A stretch of 36,504 bases of DNA from Chlamydiia bacterium (GTDB lineage: Bacteria > Chlamydiota > Chlamydiia > Chlamydiales > Parachlamydiaceae): the NCBI GenBank assembly GCA_020440465.1, contig JAGROB010000004.1:1-36504 (forward strand), given 5' to 3'. The notes under the pieces are model-generated. The model saw only the letters and a program-made list of their open reading frames with translations. It was not told the origin of the DNA and ran no database searches. Positions 23,081 through 32,250 of this stretch are shown in pieces; positions within the stretch are counted from its first letter, which is position 1, and each line of letters opens with the position of its first letter. Position numbers and translations under genes: made by a program.

Positions 23081-24814
23081 ATGGACAAATCCCCCTATCC
23101 CTTTGGCCCCGCCTTTGTTAAAGGAGGGGTTGAATTTTCAATCTATATTACTGGTAACAAAGATGTTAGAATTATCATTCCTGAGCTTAACCTTGAAAAG
23201 AAATTAGAAAAGAAAACCCCAAATATTTATAAAATCTTTATTTCAACCGATTTAAAAAAGATTAAATATAATTATTTGATCGACGGTGTTGAAGTTATCG
23301 ACCCGTGGTCTTTAAGCCTTTCAGCCTCTAGAGAATGGGGGGTGCCCCTCCCCTTAGCGTCGGTTTTAAAAGAGTCTACCCCCTTTAACTGGGAAGGGAT
23401 TAAGTCCCCCGGATATACCCCAAACGAGCTTATTATTTACGAGATGCATGTCCGAGGGTTTACCCGCCACTTAAAATCGGTGGTCGATCATCCGGGAACT
23501 TTTTTGGGCATCATTGAAAAGCTGCCTCATCTTATGGATCTTGGGGTCACGGCCATTGAACTTTTGCCCCTTCATGAGTTTAACGAAAACGACAACCCCC
23601 GAATCAACCCGTTTACCAAAGAAAAGCTTTATAACTTTTGGGGGTACGACGCTTTATCATTTATGTCCCTCATGAATCGCTATGGAGTCAACGATCCCGA
23701 TTTGGAGTTCAAAGAACTTGTCAAAGCCTGCCACAGGTTCGGGATCGAAGTGATTGTAGATGTCGTCTATAACCATGTAGGAATCGGAAAATACTCCCCC
23801 TATTTTTTAGCCTCCGACAATTACTTTAAAGCTAATTGCAACGACTCGGGATGCGGCCATACTTTAGACTCCGAAAATGAACAAGTTCAAGCGCTCATTA
23901 TGGCCAGCTTAAAAAGATTGCACCAAGAGTTTCATGTAGATGGATTTAGGTTTGATCTTGCAACGATACTAAAACCCCATTTGATTGAGCGCATCACGAA
24001 TGATCCCGGCTTAAAAAACGTCAAACTGATTGCAGAACCGTGGGATATTTTCCACTACGAAGGAGGAAGTTTTTACCCGAACTCTCGCTGGAGAGAGTGG
24101 TCTGATCAATTTAGAGACGCCGCAAGAAAATTTATTCGGGGAGACCGGGGGGTAAAAGAGGCGTTTAAAGAGTCTCTATTAAGCCCTGACAAGGTAAATT
24201 TTGTAACCGCACACGACGGTTTTTCGATGAGGGATTTAGTCTCTTACGACCACAAGCATAATCTGCCCAACGGCGAGGATAATCGAGACGGGCTTGAGCA
24301 CAATCTGTCGTGGAATATGGGCAAAGAAGGACCCACAGACGAACCCGAAATCATGCGTCTTCGGGAGCGGCAAATCAAAAACTTTTTTTTAGCGTTATTG
24401 ATAGCCAAAGGAACCCCCATGATCACCATGGGCGATGAGTACGGCCACACGAAGGTTGGCAATAACAACACCTGGTGTCAAGACAACATTTTGTCTTGGT
24501 TTAACTGGCATGAGTTAAGTACAAATCTAACCCTTTTTAAAGCGGTACAAGCTTTAATTCGCTTAAGAAAATCACTCGGAACAGAGTATGAGATCACATT
24601 TGAAGAAAGTGAAAACGAACATGTTTTATCGTTTCGGATTAACAAGCACTACTGGGTCGCTTTTAACGCCGGCAAAGAGCCCGTTTATGCAAAACTTCCC
24701 GATGGCGATGAGTCATGCTTGTTTCACAGCTTTGAAACCCGCCCGAAAGTTGAGGGGGGAAAAGTCAGGATGGAGCCGTTCACATCTGTGGTGTACCGAG
24801 TGGACAGCGGCTAG
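23081..24814 (+). CDS. glgX: Glycogen debranching enzyme (isoamylase-type, GH13)
   Basis: GlgX cleaves alpha-1,6 branches during glycogen breakdown. The protein (577 residues from ATG 23081; a TTG at 23054 would add nine) has an N-terminal CBM48-like region with PYPFGPAFVKGGVEFSIY. The GH13 catalytic motifs follow: EVIVDVVYNHVG, the nucleophile region VDGFRFDLATIL, acid IAEPWDIFHYEG and VNFVTAHDGFSMRDLVSYD. The usual AxMRAG-type C-terminal part is reduced. It is shorter than E. coli GlgX (about 660). It is divergent from slc1, matching the CT042/CT043 arrangement. Its stop codon lies inside the left arm of a long inverted repeat, so its last residues (VDSG) border the repeat. Confidence 0.9.
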   Translation: MDKSPYPFGPAFVKGGVEFSIYITGNKDVRIIIPELNLEKKLEKKTPNIYKIFISTDLKKIKYNYLIDGVEVIDPWSLSLSASREWGVPLPLASVLKESTPFNWEGIKSPGYTPNELIIYEMHVRGFTRHLKSVVDHPGTFLGIIEKLPHLMDLGVTAIELLPLHEFNENDNPRINPFTKEKLYNFWGYDALSFMSLMNRYGVNDPDLEFKELVKACHRFGIEVIVDVVYNHVGIGKYSPYFLASDNYFKANCNDSGCGHTLDSENEQVQALIMASLKRLHQEFHVDGFRFDLATILKPHLIERITNDPGLKNVKLIAEPWDIFHYEGGSFYPNSRWREWSDQFRDAARKFIRGDRGVKEAFKESLLSPDKVNFVTAHDGFSMRDLVSYDHKHNLPNGEDNRDGLEHNLSWNMGKEGPTDEPEIMRLRERQIKNFFLALLIAKGTPMITMGDEYGHTKVGNNNTWCQDNILSWFNWHELSTNLTLFKAVQALIRLRKSLGTEYEITFEESENEHVLSFRINKHYWVAFNAGKEPVYAKLPDGDESCLFHSFETRPKVEGGKVRMEPFTSVVYRVDSG

Positions 24815-25028
24815 TGGACGGTGGACCGCGGCGTGGACGGTGGACCTAGTGGACACTGTGGACACTGTGGACCTAGTGGACGCCGCGGGTAAATCACGTT
24901 ATTCAAGAAAAAAAACTAATGCATTAGATAAATTATTTTGAGGGGTGGTATTTTCCAGCGGCGTCCACAGTGTCCACAGTGTCCACTAGGTCCACCGTCC
25001 ACGCCGCAGTCCACCGTCCACTAGCCGC
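24807..25028. repeat. Long inverted repeat built of GTGGAC units, between convergent genes
   Basis: The arms 24807-24872 and 24963-25028 are 66 bases each and pair with one mismatch. Each arm is made of GTGGAC (GTCCAC) units with short spacers such as ACT, CTA, G and CGCGGC; about nine units on the left and seven on the right. The left arm continues with CTAGTGGAC and GCCGC before an AT-rich loop that holds the palindrome CTAATGCATTAG (24916-24927). The glgX stop lies inside the left arm, and the opposite gene stops 8 bases past the right arm. It may work as a bidirectional terminator or be a mobile hairpin element. Confidence 0.88.
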
Positions 25029-25035
25029 AATCCAC

Positions 25036-25752
25036 CTAAAGCGCGAAGGGAAACTGATACTCGACCCATGCGGAAAAGATTTTCGGTGAGTTGCTTGCGA
25101 TGGGGCGACTCATCAAGTAAAGAGAAAAGAAGCCTGCTTGAAAGGGCTGTTTATAAATTCCCCCAAACTCAATCGCTCGGGAGCCTCCCCCCGCCAAAGT
25201 CGAAATCCAAAGAGATAAAAGCCGACCGTAACAAAGATTGACATCGGCTTGAAAGTGGGATCGATACCAGGGGGAGTTTTCATTCGCAGCACCGTAAGCC
25301 AGATCGACCCAGAGCCGATCAAACCAAACCGGGTAGCAAATAAATTCTTTTCCCACCACCAGATGCGCCTCTAACATCTCCGATCCGGGATAAAATAACG
25401 CATACTCGCGCTTAGCGAAAGAGGAGGGCAACATTCCCGTTAGTCCCACGACCACAGTAACGGGATCTCCCACAATATCGTTCATCAAACGATATTGGCC
25501 CGAAGCTTTAAACGCCTCCATCCGGTAGGAGTAATTTCCCGAAGAAAAGCCGGAATACTCCACTTCTGCCCGAATATCGGTCCAGACTGTAGTCTGAAAA
25601 GCTAGCTCATGCCGAAATAGGTCGGTTTCATTGCCCCACTGCCCCTGTGCTGTCGCCCGCCCCTGAAAGTATAAAACCCTTTCAAACCACGGGGAATAAT
25701 CAATAGAAAATACCGATGTAAAAGCCAGGCAAAAAAGGCAAAGAAGGCGCAT
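25036..25752 (-). CDS. Probable outer-membrane or exported protein of unknown family
   Basis: From ATG 25752 (TAATG junction with the trxB stop) the 238-residue protein starts with a signal peptide, [16 protein letters not shown], likely cleaved before IDYSPWF. The rest is rich in aromatic residues and alternating strands, for example LAFQTTVWTDIRAEVEYSGF, VTVVVGLTGML and AGFFSLYLMSRP, and ends in FSAWVEYQFPFAL. A C-terminal strand with aromatic residues suggests a small beta-barrel in the outer membrane. I do not recognise the family. It is coupled to trxB by one base of overlap. An earlier start at 25779 would add nine charged residues and spoil the signal peptide, so it is not preferred. 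Confidence 0.65.
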   Translation of the reverse strand: MRLLCLFCLAFTSVFSIDYSPWFERVLYFQGRATAQGQWGNETDLFRHELAFQTTVWTDIRAEVEYSGFSSGNYSYRMEAFKASGQYRLMNDIVGDPVTVVVGLTGMLPSSFAKREYALFYPGSEMLEAHLVVGKEFICYPVWFDRLWVDLAYGAANENSPWYRSHFQADVNLCYGRLLSLWISTLAGGGSRAIEFGGIYKQPFQAGFFSLYLMSRPIASNSPKIFSAWVEYQFPFAL

Positions 25753-26726
25753 TAAATCAACCCTTTTTCGGTAAGCCATCTTTCAGACTCAAGCGCTGCC
25801 ATACAACCGGTTCCTGCGGCCGTGATCGCTTGTCGATAGACATGATCCTGAACATCTCCTGAAGCAAAAACGCCTTCTATACTCGTTTTTGTTGTTCCCG
25901 GCTCCACTTTGATGTAACCGTTATCGTGAAGCTTCAGCTGCCCCTTCAAAAACTTGGTATTCGGCTCATGCCCCACGGCAAAAAAGACGCCGCCGGCCTC
26001 GTGCTCGGTCTCTTTTTCGGTCTTGACGTTTTTAATGGTGACCGATTTCACTACTTTATCGCCGTCCACTTTCACGACCACGCTGTCCCAGATCACTTCG
26101 ATCTTGGGATTTTTAAGTGCACGGTCTTGCATGATTTGAGACGCTCTTAGCTCATCTCTTCGATGAACGATATAAACTTTTTTTCCGAACTTGGTTAAAA
26201 ACATCGCCTCTTCCATGGCCGTGTCGCCGCCGCCGATAACAAAAAGATCCTTGTCTCTAAAAATCGGAGCCGCTCCGTCGCATACCGCGCAGGCTGTCAC
26301 CCCTTTTTGCCAAAACTCCCCGTCTCTTGTTCCTGGTATATCCAATCTTTTGGCATTCGCTCCCGTAGATAAAATCACGCTATCGGCCGTAAACGATTTA
26401 TCAGAGGTATTGACTTTGAAGGGTTTAGAAGAAAAGTCCACTTCGGTCGCGTCTTCCAGAAGAAACTTCGTACCGAAGCGCTCGGCCTGACTTCTGAATG
26501 CTTCCATCAGCTCGGGGCCGGTAACGCCCTTTGGAAATCCGGGGTAATTTTCCACATCGGTTGTCGTCATCAGCTGCCCCCCCGCGGGTCCGGAAAAAAA
26601 ACCTTCTAACATAAGAGGCTCTAAGTCAGCCCTTGAGGCGTAGATCGCCGCCGTATATCCCGCGGGTCCGGAACCTATAATAATTAGTTTATGATGCGAC
26701 TTATACTCTTTTTGTTTATCATTCAT
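25752..26726 (-). CDS. trxB: Thioredoxin reductase
   Basis: TrxB reduces thioredoxin with NADPH through FAD and a redox disulfide. The 324-residue protein has the FAD motif [31 protein letters not shown], the redox-active CAVCDG (usual CATCDG), NADPH-site [19 protein letters not shown] with [10 protein letters not shown], and the C-terminal FAD motif [20 protein letters not shown]. Length is normal. The only usable start is ATG 26726, leaving 3 bases to the divergent transporter start at 26730, so the two promoters must lie within each other's coding sequence or nearby. It may supply reducing power, opposite to the VKOR-DsbA oxidase elsewhere in the window. Confidence 0.95.
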   Translation of the reverse strand: MNDKQKEYKSHHKLIIIGSGPAGYTAAIYASRADLEPLMLEGFFSGPAGGQLMTTTDVENYPGFPKGVTGPELMEAFRSQAERFGTKFLLEDATEVDFSSKPFKVNTSDKSFTADSVILSTGANAKRLDIPGTRDGEFWQKGVTACAVCDGAAPIFRDKDLFVIGGGDTAMEEAMFLTKFGKKVYIVHRRDELRASQIMQDRALKNPKIEVIWDSVVVKVDGDKVVKSVTIKNVKTEKETEHEAGGVFFAVGHEPNTKFLKGQLKLHDNGYIKVEPGTTKTSIEGVFASGDVQDHVYRQAITAAGTGCMAALESERWLTEKGLI

Positions 26727-26729
26727 GCT

Positions 26730-29465
26730 ATGACCCCAATTTTCAGGAAGTTGTTTACGTTGTTTCCGGGCGAAGAGAGAAGTGCGCTTCTTTTTGCGCT
26801 ATTAGCCTTTTTCTGGGCTAGCGCCGCCGCGTCGGGATTAAAATTTGCCGATGCACTCTTTTTACTCCATATCGGGCCCGAAAAGCTGCCGCTTTTATAC
26901 TCGATGTCAGCTGGGTGTATGATACTGATCGCAACGCTTTTAATCTACGCTTTTCATACCTTCCAGACGTATAAGGTTTTTATTACGGCCCTTTCGATTT
27001 CCACTCTCTTCTACCTTTTTGTCTTTTTAAGCTTTTCCTACGCCGAAAAGGAGTCGTGGATCTGGTATGTCTTAAGAGTGGCGGGGTCGGTTAATTTAGC
27101 GGTATTGGGAACAACGTTTTGGACCTTTATCGATCAGTATTACCACCTCCAAGAGGGAAAGCGCCTTTTCAGCTTGTTTAACTCGATGATTTTCTTGGGG
27201 ATTACGCTGACCGGTTTCATCATGCTTTTGGGGCTGATCGAATTTCAGATGCTAGCACTTTTAATTGCGGGCTTTTTAACCGTCTCGATTTTCTTGATCC
27301 GTCTTATTCACAGACAGGAAAAAACCCTGCCCGATGACTATGAGCTAGAAGCCGAGCCATTATCCTACCGCAAACTTTTCAGGGGGATTTTCGGCTCCCG
27401 CTTTACACTGCTTTTAATGTCGTCAAATTTACTCATCTATCTTTTGATGGCGACCACGGAGTTCAACTACTACAGCACATTCGATCGGCTGTTCGACCCG
27501 ACCGGCGACACCCCCGTCGGGGACGAGGCTGACGCTACCTTAACTTTGTTTTTAGGAAGAGCGCTTGCCGGGGTTAGCTTAACCAACGTTATCTTCGGAC
27601 TCTTTTTTTATAGCCGCCTGCTTCGTAGATTCGGAATCGGTTGGCTTTTACCCATTACGCCAATCCTTCTTTTGTTTACCTATAGCTCCTGGCAGTTTTC
27701 CGAAGCGCTCTGGATTGCGCTTACAGGGTATTTTGTTGTTGAGGGAACAAACTATGTAATCGACGATGCAAACTTTAACATGCTCTTAGGAGCCGTTCCT
27801 AACAAGTTCAAACATAAAATTCGGGTTGCGATCGAATCATTTTTCGAGCCGATCGGAACGCTCTTTGCGGCAGCGCTTTTAACCTGGGGCATCGTCAATC
27901 CCCGGCTTTTAGGACTTATTTTATCGGCTCTGCTCCTCATTGTCGCGATTTTGCTCAAGAAAAACTACTTAAAGGCGCTTTGGAAAAATCTGGCAGAAAA
28001 TGCTCTTCACTTTGAAAGAACTACAGCTGACTGGTTTCGAAGATTTTCGCTTCCCGACAAACGCTTTGCTGAAAGAAAACTTTTAAGGCTATTAAACAAC
28101 AAAGAGCTCACCCCCTTTAGCATGGAGTGTCTAATCGATATGGAAGATCGGGCGCTTTTAAAAGAGCTTGCCCATTTTGCCGAAAGCTTTTCACTAGAAA
28201 ACAAGGTCTTATTTATCCGCCTTATCCAAGACTCTGAACTGTCTTCGGACGCATGTGCAATTGAACTTGCCCAAAGGTGGCTCATGGAAGCGGAAGACCC
28301 CCGCCTTGTCGAAGAGCTTTATTGGTATCTTGCCCAAGAAGGGGTTTTGCACCCCCACAAGTTAAACGATGAACTTGAGTCGGATAACTTAAAACTCAAA
28401 GGAGCCGCGATTTTAACCTTGATCACGGCCCAGGCTGATATCGACCCGCACGAGGCCTGGAAGAACAAAACGGAAGCCTACGAGCATATTCAAGAGCTTT
28501 TTGACTCTGAAAAGCCGGAAAACATTGAAATGGGGCTAAAAATTTTAGCATCCGATCCCTCTGCGCTGGGACTCGATATGGTCTTAAGCTATTTGACGGA
28601 CGAGTCTCCTTATATTCAAAGAGAGGCGGCAAAAGTCGTTTGGCTGATGTCAGACCCTAAATTTCAAAAACAAGCTCCAAGAGTGGCAGCCATGCTTTTT
28701 GAAACAAAAGAGAGTAAAGCGCGCATTTATCTTTTAAAAGCCCTGGGTGAAATCGGCGACAGCCGTCAAGTAGAGACCATTTTGACCGCGGCAACCCAGT
28801 TTAGACCTCATGAAAGACGTGCTGCGGAAGAAGCTGTCAAAAGAATGGGACTTAAAATCGTTCCCTTATTGATCTTGCTGCTTAAAGATAACGAACTTTC
28901 AGAAAAGTGCCGCCTATCTGCCGGAAAAGTTTTGGGCGCACTCTCTTTATCGCAGCTAAGAGCCCGTTTAAAAAGCGTTTTAGAACCGGAAATCGAAAAA
29001 GCGTGCTTTTTCTTGCGCGCTTTAAATCGCACCCAAAAAGATCCATCCCTTAAACTTTTAACCCAGACACTTCAATCGGACTACTACTCCAGCCTCGACT
29101 TTATCATCCAACTTTTGGGCGTTGCGGGAGAAGTGGAGGATACCGAACTATTATCTCGTTCGATTCGTTCGGGTAAGGTCAAAATCGAAAGCCAGGCGAT
29201 AGAAACCCTGGAAAAAACTTGCGAGCCGGAGATTTTCAGAATGCTTCAGCCCCTGTTTGAAAAAAATAGCTATCCCTCTGAAGAAGAAACTCTTGACGAG
29301 ATCTTGCTTACCTTGAGAAACTCTTCATCGATCGCCGATAAAATCGTAGCCTTCACTTTTATGAAAGCACAAGCTATGACGGGGTGGAAGACCGCACTTA
29401 AAAAAGAGATGACGGCGGCCCCGGAGCTTTTTAAACAACTAGCCTATGAGCTTTTAGAGTCATGA
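26730..29465 (+). CDS. MFS-like transporter fused to C-terminal HEAT repeats (CT234-like)
   Basis: From ATG 26730 the protein has 911 residues. About 1-415 is a membrane domain with roughly 12 hydrophobic segments, starting [20 protein letters not shown], which resembles ATP/ADP-carrier and MFS-like families. The conserved-looking [20 protein letters not shown] and [13 protein letters not shown] lie in loops. About 420-900 is a soluble helical region with HEAT-type repeats, for example [38 protein letters not shown] and [20 protein letters not shown]. No substrate can be named. An ORF start at 26691 would overlap trxB and is less likely. It overlaps the next gene (cNMP domain) by 4 bases. Order with the cNMP gene matches CT234-CT235. 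Confidence 0.78.
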   Translation: MTPIFRKLFTLFPGEERSALLFALLAFFWASAAASGLKFADALFLLHIGPEKLPLLYSMSAGCMILIATLLIYAFHTFQTYKVFITALSISTLFYLFVFLSFSYAEKESWIWYVLRVAGSVNLAVLGTTFWTFIDQYYHLQEGKRLFSLFNSMIFLGITLTGFIMLLGLIEFQMLALLIAGFLTVSIFLIRLIHRQEKTLPDDYELEAEPLSYRKLFRGIFGSRFTLLLMSSNLLIYLLMATTEFNYYSTFDRLFDPTGDTPVGDEADATLTLFLGRALAGVSLTNVIFGLFFYSRLLRRFGIGWLLPITPILLLFTYSSWQFSEALWIALTGYFVVEGTNYVIDDANFNMLLGAVPNKFKHKIRVAIESFFEPIGTLFAAALLTWGIVNPRLLGLILSALLLIVAILLKKNYLKALWKNLAENALHFERTTADWFRRFSLPDKRFAERKLLRLLNNKELTPFSMECLIDMEDRALLKELAHFAESFSLENKVLFIRLIQDSELSSDACAIELAQRWLMEAEDPRLVEELYWYLAQEGVLHPHKLNDELESDNLKLKGAAILTLITAQADIDPHEAWKNKTEAYEHIQELFDSEKPENIEMGLKILASDPSALGLDMVLSYLTDESPYIQREAAKVVWLMSDPKFQKQAPRVAAMLFETKESKARIYLLKALGEIGDSRQVETILTAATQFRPHERRAAEEAVKRMGLKIVPLLILLLKDNELSEKCRLSAGKVLGALSLSQLRARLKSVLEPEIEKACFFLRALNRTQKDPSLKLLTQTLQSDYYSSLDFIIQLLGVAGEVEDTELLSRSIRSGKVKIESQAIETLEKTCEPEIFRMLQPLFEKNSYPSEEETLDEILLTLRNSSSIADKIVAFTFMKAQAMTGWKTALKKEMTAAPELFKQLAYELLES

Positions 29466-29848
29466 ATACACCCATTGGACTGATAGACAAAGCCTTTTTA
29501 TTGAAAAAGACTCCCCTTTTTCAAAATGTGGACCTTGACTCAATTTTAGCTGCGGCAGACAAATTGGGCTTGGCTGACTGGGATCCCAACGAAGTGATCT
29601 TTAATGCCGGTGACGAGGCCACTCGCATGTACTTTATCGCCAAAGGGAAAGTTCAGGCAGGTGAAGAGGTTTTGGAGTCGCCCGCCTTTTTCGGTGACGA
29701 AGCCCTCTTTAACGAAAAACCGCGGGCTTATACCGCTAAAGCTTTAGAAGACACTTTGCTCCTTACCCTGTCCAAAACTAACTTACTGACGATTATCTCT
29801 GAGTGTCCCCAAGTGGCTATCGGGCTTTTAAACCAAAGGATGCCCTGA
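29462..29848 (+). CDS. Stand-alone cyclic-nucleotide-binding-fold protein (CT235-like)
   Basis: The 128-residue protein is a single CNB domain. KTPLFQNVDLDSILAAAD is the entry helix, WDPNEVIFNAGDEATRMYFI and AKGKVQAGEEVLESPAFFGD form the barrel, and FFGDEALFNEKPRAYTAKAL matches the phosphate-binding cassette (FGExxLL...pRxAt). The Arg that binds cyclic phosphate is kept, but the usual Glu is Asp. There is no DNA-binding domain, so it is not a Crp regulator; it is more likely a sensor subunit. It is coupled to the upstream transporter by ATGA and to the downstream HAMP gene by one shared base (TGATG). Chlamydiae are not known to me to make cAMP themselves, so ligand and even binding are open. 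Confidence 0.8.
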   Translation: MNTPIGLIDKAFLLKKTPLFQNVDLDSILAAADKLGLADWDPNEVIFNAGDEATRMYFIAKGKVQAGEEVLESPAFFGDEALFNEKPRAYTAKALEDTLLLTLSKTNLLTIISECPQVAIGLLNQRMP

Positions 29849-30756
29849 TGCAAGCGATTCGTGACCGCCTTTTAATGGTTTTACTCCCCCCCATCATGGG
29901 GCTTATCGCCATCTTGCTCCTGCTTACGTTTTTTTCTACGGATGAAATTAAACCGTGGATCTTCTGGATCGCCGGCTTTTCCTGTTTTTGGCTGTTAGGC
30001 TCTGTTTGGTTTATCTCTTATAACATCTCCGATCCGATTCGAAAGCTAAAAGATCAGGCTCTGCACTTAGCTTCCGGCGACTATGAAGAAGAAATCAGCT
30101 CGGAAGGGCCCCAAGAAATTAAAGAGCTTGCCGGGACGCTTAACACTATGAGAGAGTGTTTGCGTGAAAATATTTCCCGCCTTACCGACTACCCCCTGGC
30201 AAGAGAAAAGCTTTACGGAGAATATGAGTGTGCGGAGCTGATCCAGTATGAGATGCTAGATAAAGCGCTTGAAACCATTCCCGAAGACCAATGGGCATGG
30301 GAAAAAGTCTGTTTAAAATCCAATCCTCAGATGGGCATTTTATTTGAATTTGATAACGATACCGTTCACATCAAAGAAGCGGAAAGAGAAGGCTTTCAAG
30401 GGATTTTTGAGCTATTGACGGAAGGGAGTACCAAAGAGGGGCGCTTTAATTTGAAAACGGGAGACACTAAATTCGTTAAACTCCCCCCTCCCCTGCTCTG
30501 GTCCGATAAAGATCAAGCGCTATTACCCTTTAAAGCTCCTAAGTCTGGCGATATTGTGATTCTGTTTAACAGCGGATTAAAAAAACAGATGCCCCATCCG
30601 AACATCTTAAAAGATTGGTTCCAAAAAATCTTAAAGCATTTCGCCAAAGATGGGCTTGAGCTTACCAAAGCGATGATGGAAAGCGAACTTAAATTCTTTG
30701 CCAAAAAATATCTACACCACGAAGATATCACTATTATTTTAATCACGCCCAAATAA
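29848..30756 (+). CDS. HAMP-domain membrane protein with degenerate PP2C/SpoIIE-like domain
   Basis: From ATG 29848 (AAGGA site 7 bases upstream) the protein has 302 residues. Two membrane segments (about 8-29 and 36-57) with almost no external loop are followed by a HAMP-like linker (58-110, SDPIRKLKDQALHLASGDYE). Then a RsbU-like module: ECAELIQYEMLDKA (127-140, like the ElxxAxxIQxxLLP entry), GDIVILFNSGLKKQM (234-248, like pGDxlvlyTDGl) and HHEDITIILIT (290-300, like xDDxTllv). The metal-binding GDxxD and DvsGHG motifs between them are missing, so catalysis is unlikely. This looks like a pseudophosphatase or binding module. It belongs to the transporter-cNMP run; putP starts 5 bases after its stop. 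Confidence 0.7.
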   Translation: MQAIRDRLLMVLLPPIMGLIAILLLLTFFSTDEIKPWIFWIAGFSCFWLLGSVWFISYNISDPIRKLKDQALHLASGDYEEEISSEGPQEIKELAGTLNTMRECLRENISRLTDYPLAREKLYGEYECAELIQYEMLDKALETIPEDQWAWEKVCLKSNPQMGILFEFDNDTVHIKEAEREGFQGIFELLTEGSTKEGRFNLKTGDTKFVKLPPPLLWSDKDQALLPFKAPKSGDIVILFNSGLKKQMPHPNILKDWFQKILKHFAKDGLELTKAMMESELKFFAKKYLHHEDITIILITPK

Positions 30757-30761
30757 GATCT

Positions 30762-32180
30762 ATGAACCCTTTGATTCTTTCGTTCTTCTTATATTTTTTG
30801 ATCCTGCTTTTGATTGGACTTGTTTCTCATAAAAGACAGCGTACCTCCGCTGACTTTATTATGGGCAACCGTTCCTTAAGCTTTTGGCTGACGGCGCTGA
30901 CGGCGCACGCAAGCGACATGAGCTCCTGGCTTTTTATGGCGCTTCCGGCCGTTCTTTTTCTTAACGGCGTTCCGGAGATTTGGATCGCCTTGGGACTTAT
31001 CTTAGGGATGTTTTTTAACTGGCAATTTGTGGCCGAAAAAATCCGCAACGAGACCGAAAGACTGAATAGCTATACCTTATCCACATATTTCGAAAAACGG
31101 TTCGAAGATACAAGCGGGGTGATTCGGCTGGTTACAGCCGTTATGACTTTGGTGTTCATGGCCGTCTATTTAGCTTCGGGCTTGATCGCCATGGGTATCT
31201 TGCTGGAGGCGCTTTTCGGGATTAATTATTATCTGGGATTAAGTGTGGCTGTCTCTGTGGTGGTAATTTATACCTTCACAGGTGGATTTGTCACGGTCGC
31301 CTGGACGGACTTTTGCCAGGGGATGTTTTTACTCTTTTCCATCCTGATCGTTCCGACCTTAGCTTTTGAAAAAGTGGGGGGGATGTCTAAAATTGCTCAA
31401 GTCGCAAGTGACGCCGGTATCTCGCTTCATCTTATCAAAGATTTTAGTTTCGAGACCTTTTTATCCATTTTCTTTTTAGCCAGCTGGGGATTGGGCTATT
31501 TTGGGCAACCCCACATTATCACCAAGTTTATGGGGATTAAGCACCCGTCGGAAATCTACAAGTCAAAGTACTTCGGCATGACCTGGCAAATTTTAACGCT
31601 GGGAGCGGCCGCCTTTTGCGGGGTGGTGGGCATCGCTTTCTTCGAAGAGCAGGTGATTGACCCCCAGCTTGTTTTTGTCGAGCTTGTGAAAGCTTTATTT
31701 AGTCCTCTTGCGGGTGGGTTTATCTTGTGTGGAATTATTGCGGCCAGCATGTCGACCATGGACTCTCAGCTTTTAGTTTCGGCCTCTGTCTTATCGGAAG
31801 ATATCTACAAGCACCTTTTCAGAAAAAAAGCGTCGCCGAAATCTTTATTAAGAGCTTCAAGGATGTCGATTATTCTGGTTGCCGTGGTTTCCTTAGGCAT
31901 TGCCTTCTTCAAAAGCGCCACCATTATGGAAGTGGTGCAATATGCGTGGACAGGCTTAGGCTGCTCATTCGGGCCGTTGGTGTTGATGGCCCTATATTCT
32001 AAAAAAACCACACGTGCGGGTGCCATTGCAGGGATTATCGTGGGGGGCTTCATCGCCGGTTTGTGGCCGGTGATTAATCCTTGGATGATGGATCGTGTGA
32101 TTCCGAGCATGATCCCGGGGTTTTTGGGAAGCCTGGGGGCTATCTGGGCGGTGTCACGCCTCTCACAAGAGAAGCTGTAG
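30762..32180 (+). CDS. putP: Sodium/proline symporter family protein
   Basis: The 472-residue protein belongs to the sodium:solute symporter (SSS) family, PutP branch. It has about 13 membrane segments. Family landmarks are RTSADFIMGNRSLSFWLTAL, the sodium-site region AHASDMSSWLFMALPAVLFL, the helix GLIAMGILLEALFGINYYLG, YTFTGGFVTVAWTDFCQGMF and IIAASMSTMDSQLLVSASVL with conserved serines. It would take up proline (or a related solute) with sodium. It starts 5 bases after the HAMP gene and is probably the last gene of that run. A CACAAAGA-type hairpin follows its stop immediately. Substrate is inferred from overall similarity. Confidence 0.9.
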   Translation: MNPLILSFFLYFLILLLIGLVSHKRQRTSADFIMGNRSLSFWLTALTAHASDMSSWLFMALPAVLFLNGVPEIWIALGLILGMFFNWQFVAEKIRNETERLNSYTLSTYFEKRFEDTSGVIRLVTAVMTLVFMAVYLASGLIAMGILLEALFGINYYLGLSVAVSVVVIYTFTGGFVTVAWTDFCQGMFLLFSILIVPTLAFEKVGGMSKIAQVASDAGISLHLIKDFSFETFLSIFFLASWGLGYFGQPHIITKFMGIKHPSEIYKSKYFGMTWQILTLGAAAFCGVVGIAFFEEQVIDPQLVFVELVKALFSPLAGGFILCGIIAASMSTMDSQLLVSASVLSEDIYKHLFRKKASPKSLLRASRMSIILVAVVSLGIAFFKSATIMEVVQYAWTGLGCSFGPLVLMALYSKKTTRAGAIAGIIVGGFIAGLWPVINPWMMDRVIPSMIPGFLGSLGAIWAVSRLSQEKL

Positions 32181-32182
32181 AT

Positions 32183-32246
32183 TTTCACCACAAAGACACA
32201 AAGACACAAAGGGTTTTCTTAGTGTCTTTGTGTCTTTGTGGTGAAA
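32183..32246. repeat. Dispersed inverted repeat, CACAAAGA type, copy 2
   Basis: The arms 32183-32211 and 32218-32246 are 29 bases each, pair with one mismatch, and leave a loop of 6 bases (GGTTTT). The right arm is the same as in copy 1 (9875-9902). It fills the gap between convergent putP and the OTU gene, with T-rich flanks on both sides, so it could end both transcripts. Confidence 0.88.
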
Positions 32247-32250
32247 TTTT

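Noticed and set aside
24588-24941. Open frame of 117 codons in another frame over the glgX end and left repeat arm
   Set aside because: Most of it is a shadow of glgX, and the rest is translation of the GTGGAC repeat (VDLVDTVDTVDLVD), with no start signal.
24807-25028. GTGGAC units as a CRISPR array
   Set aside because: Units are 6 bases with irregular spacers of 1-6 bases, and the two halves are inverted to each other; no cas gene is in the window.
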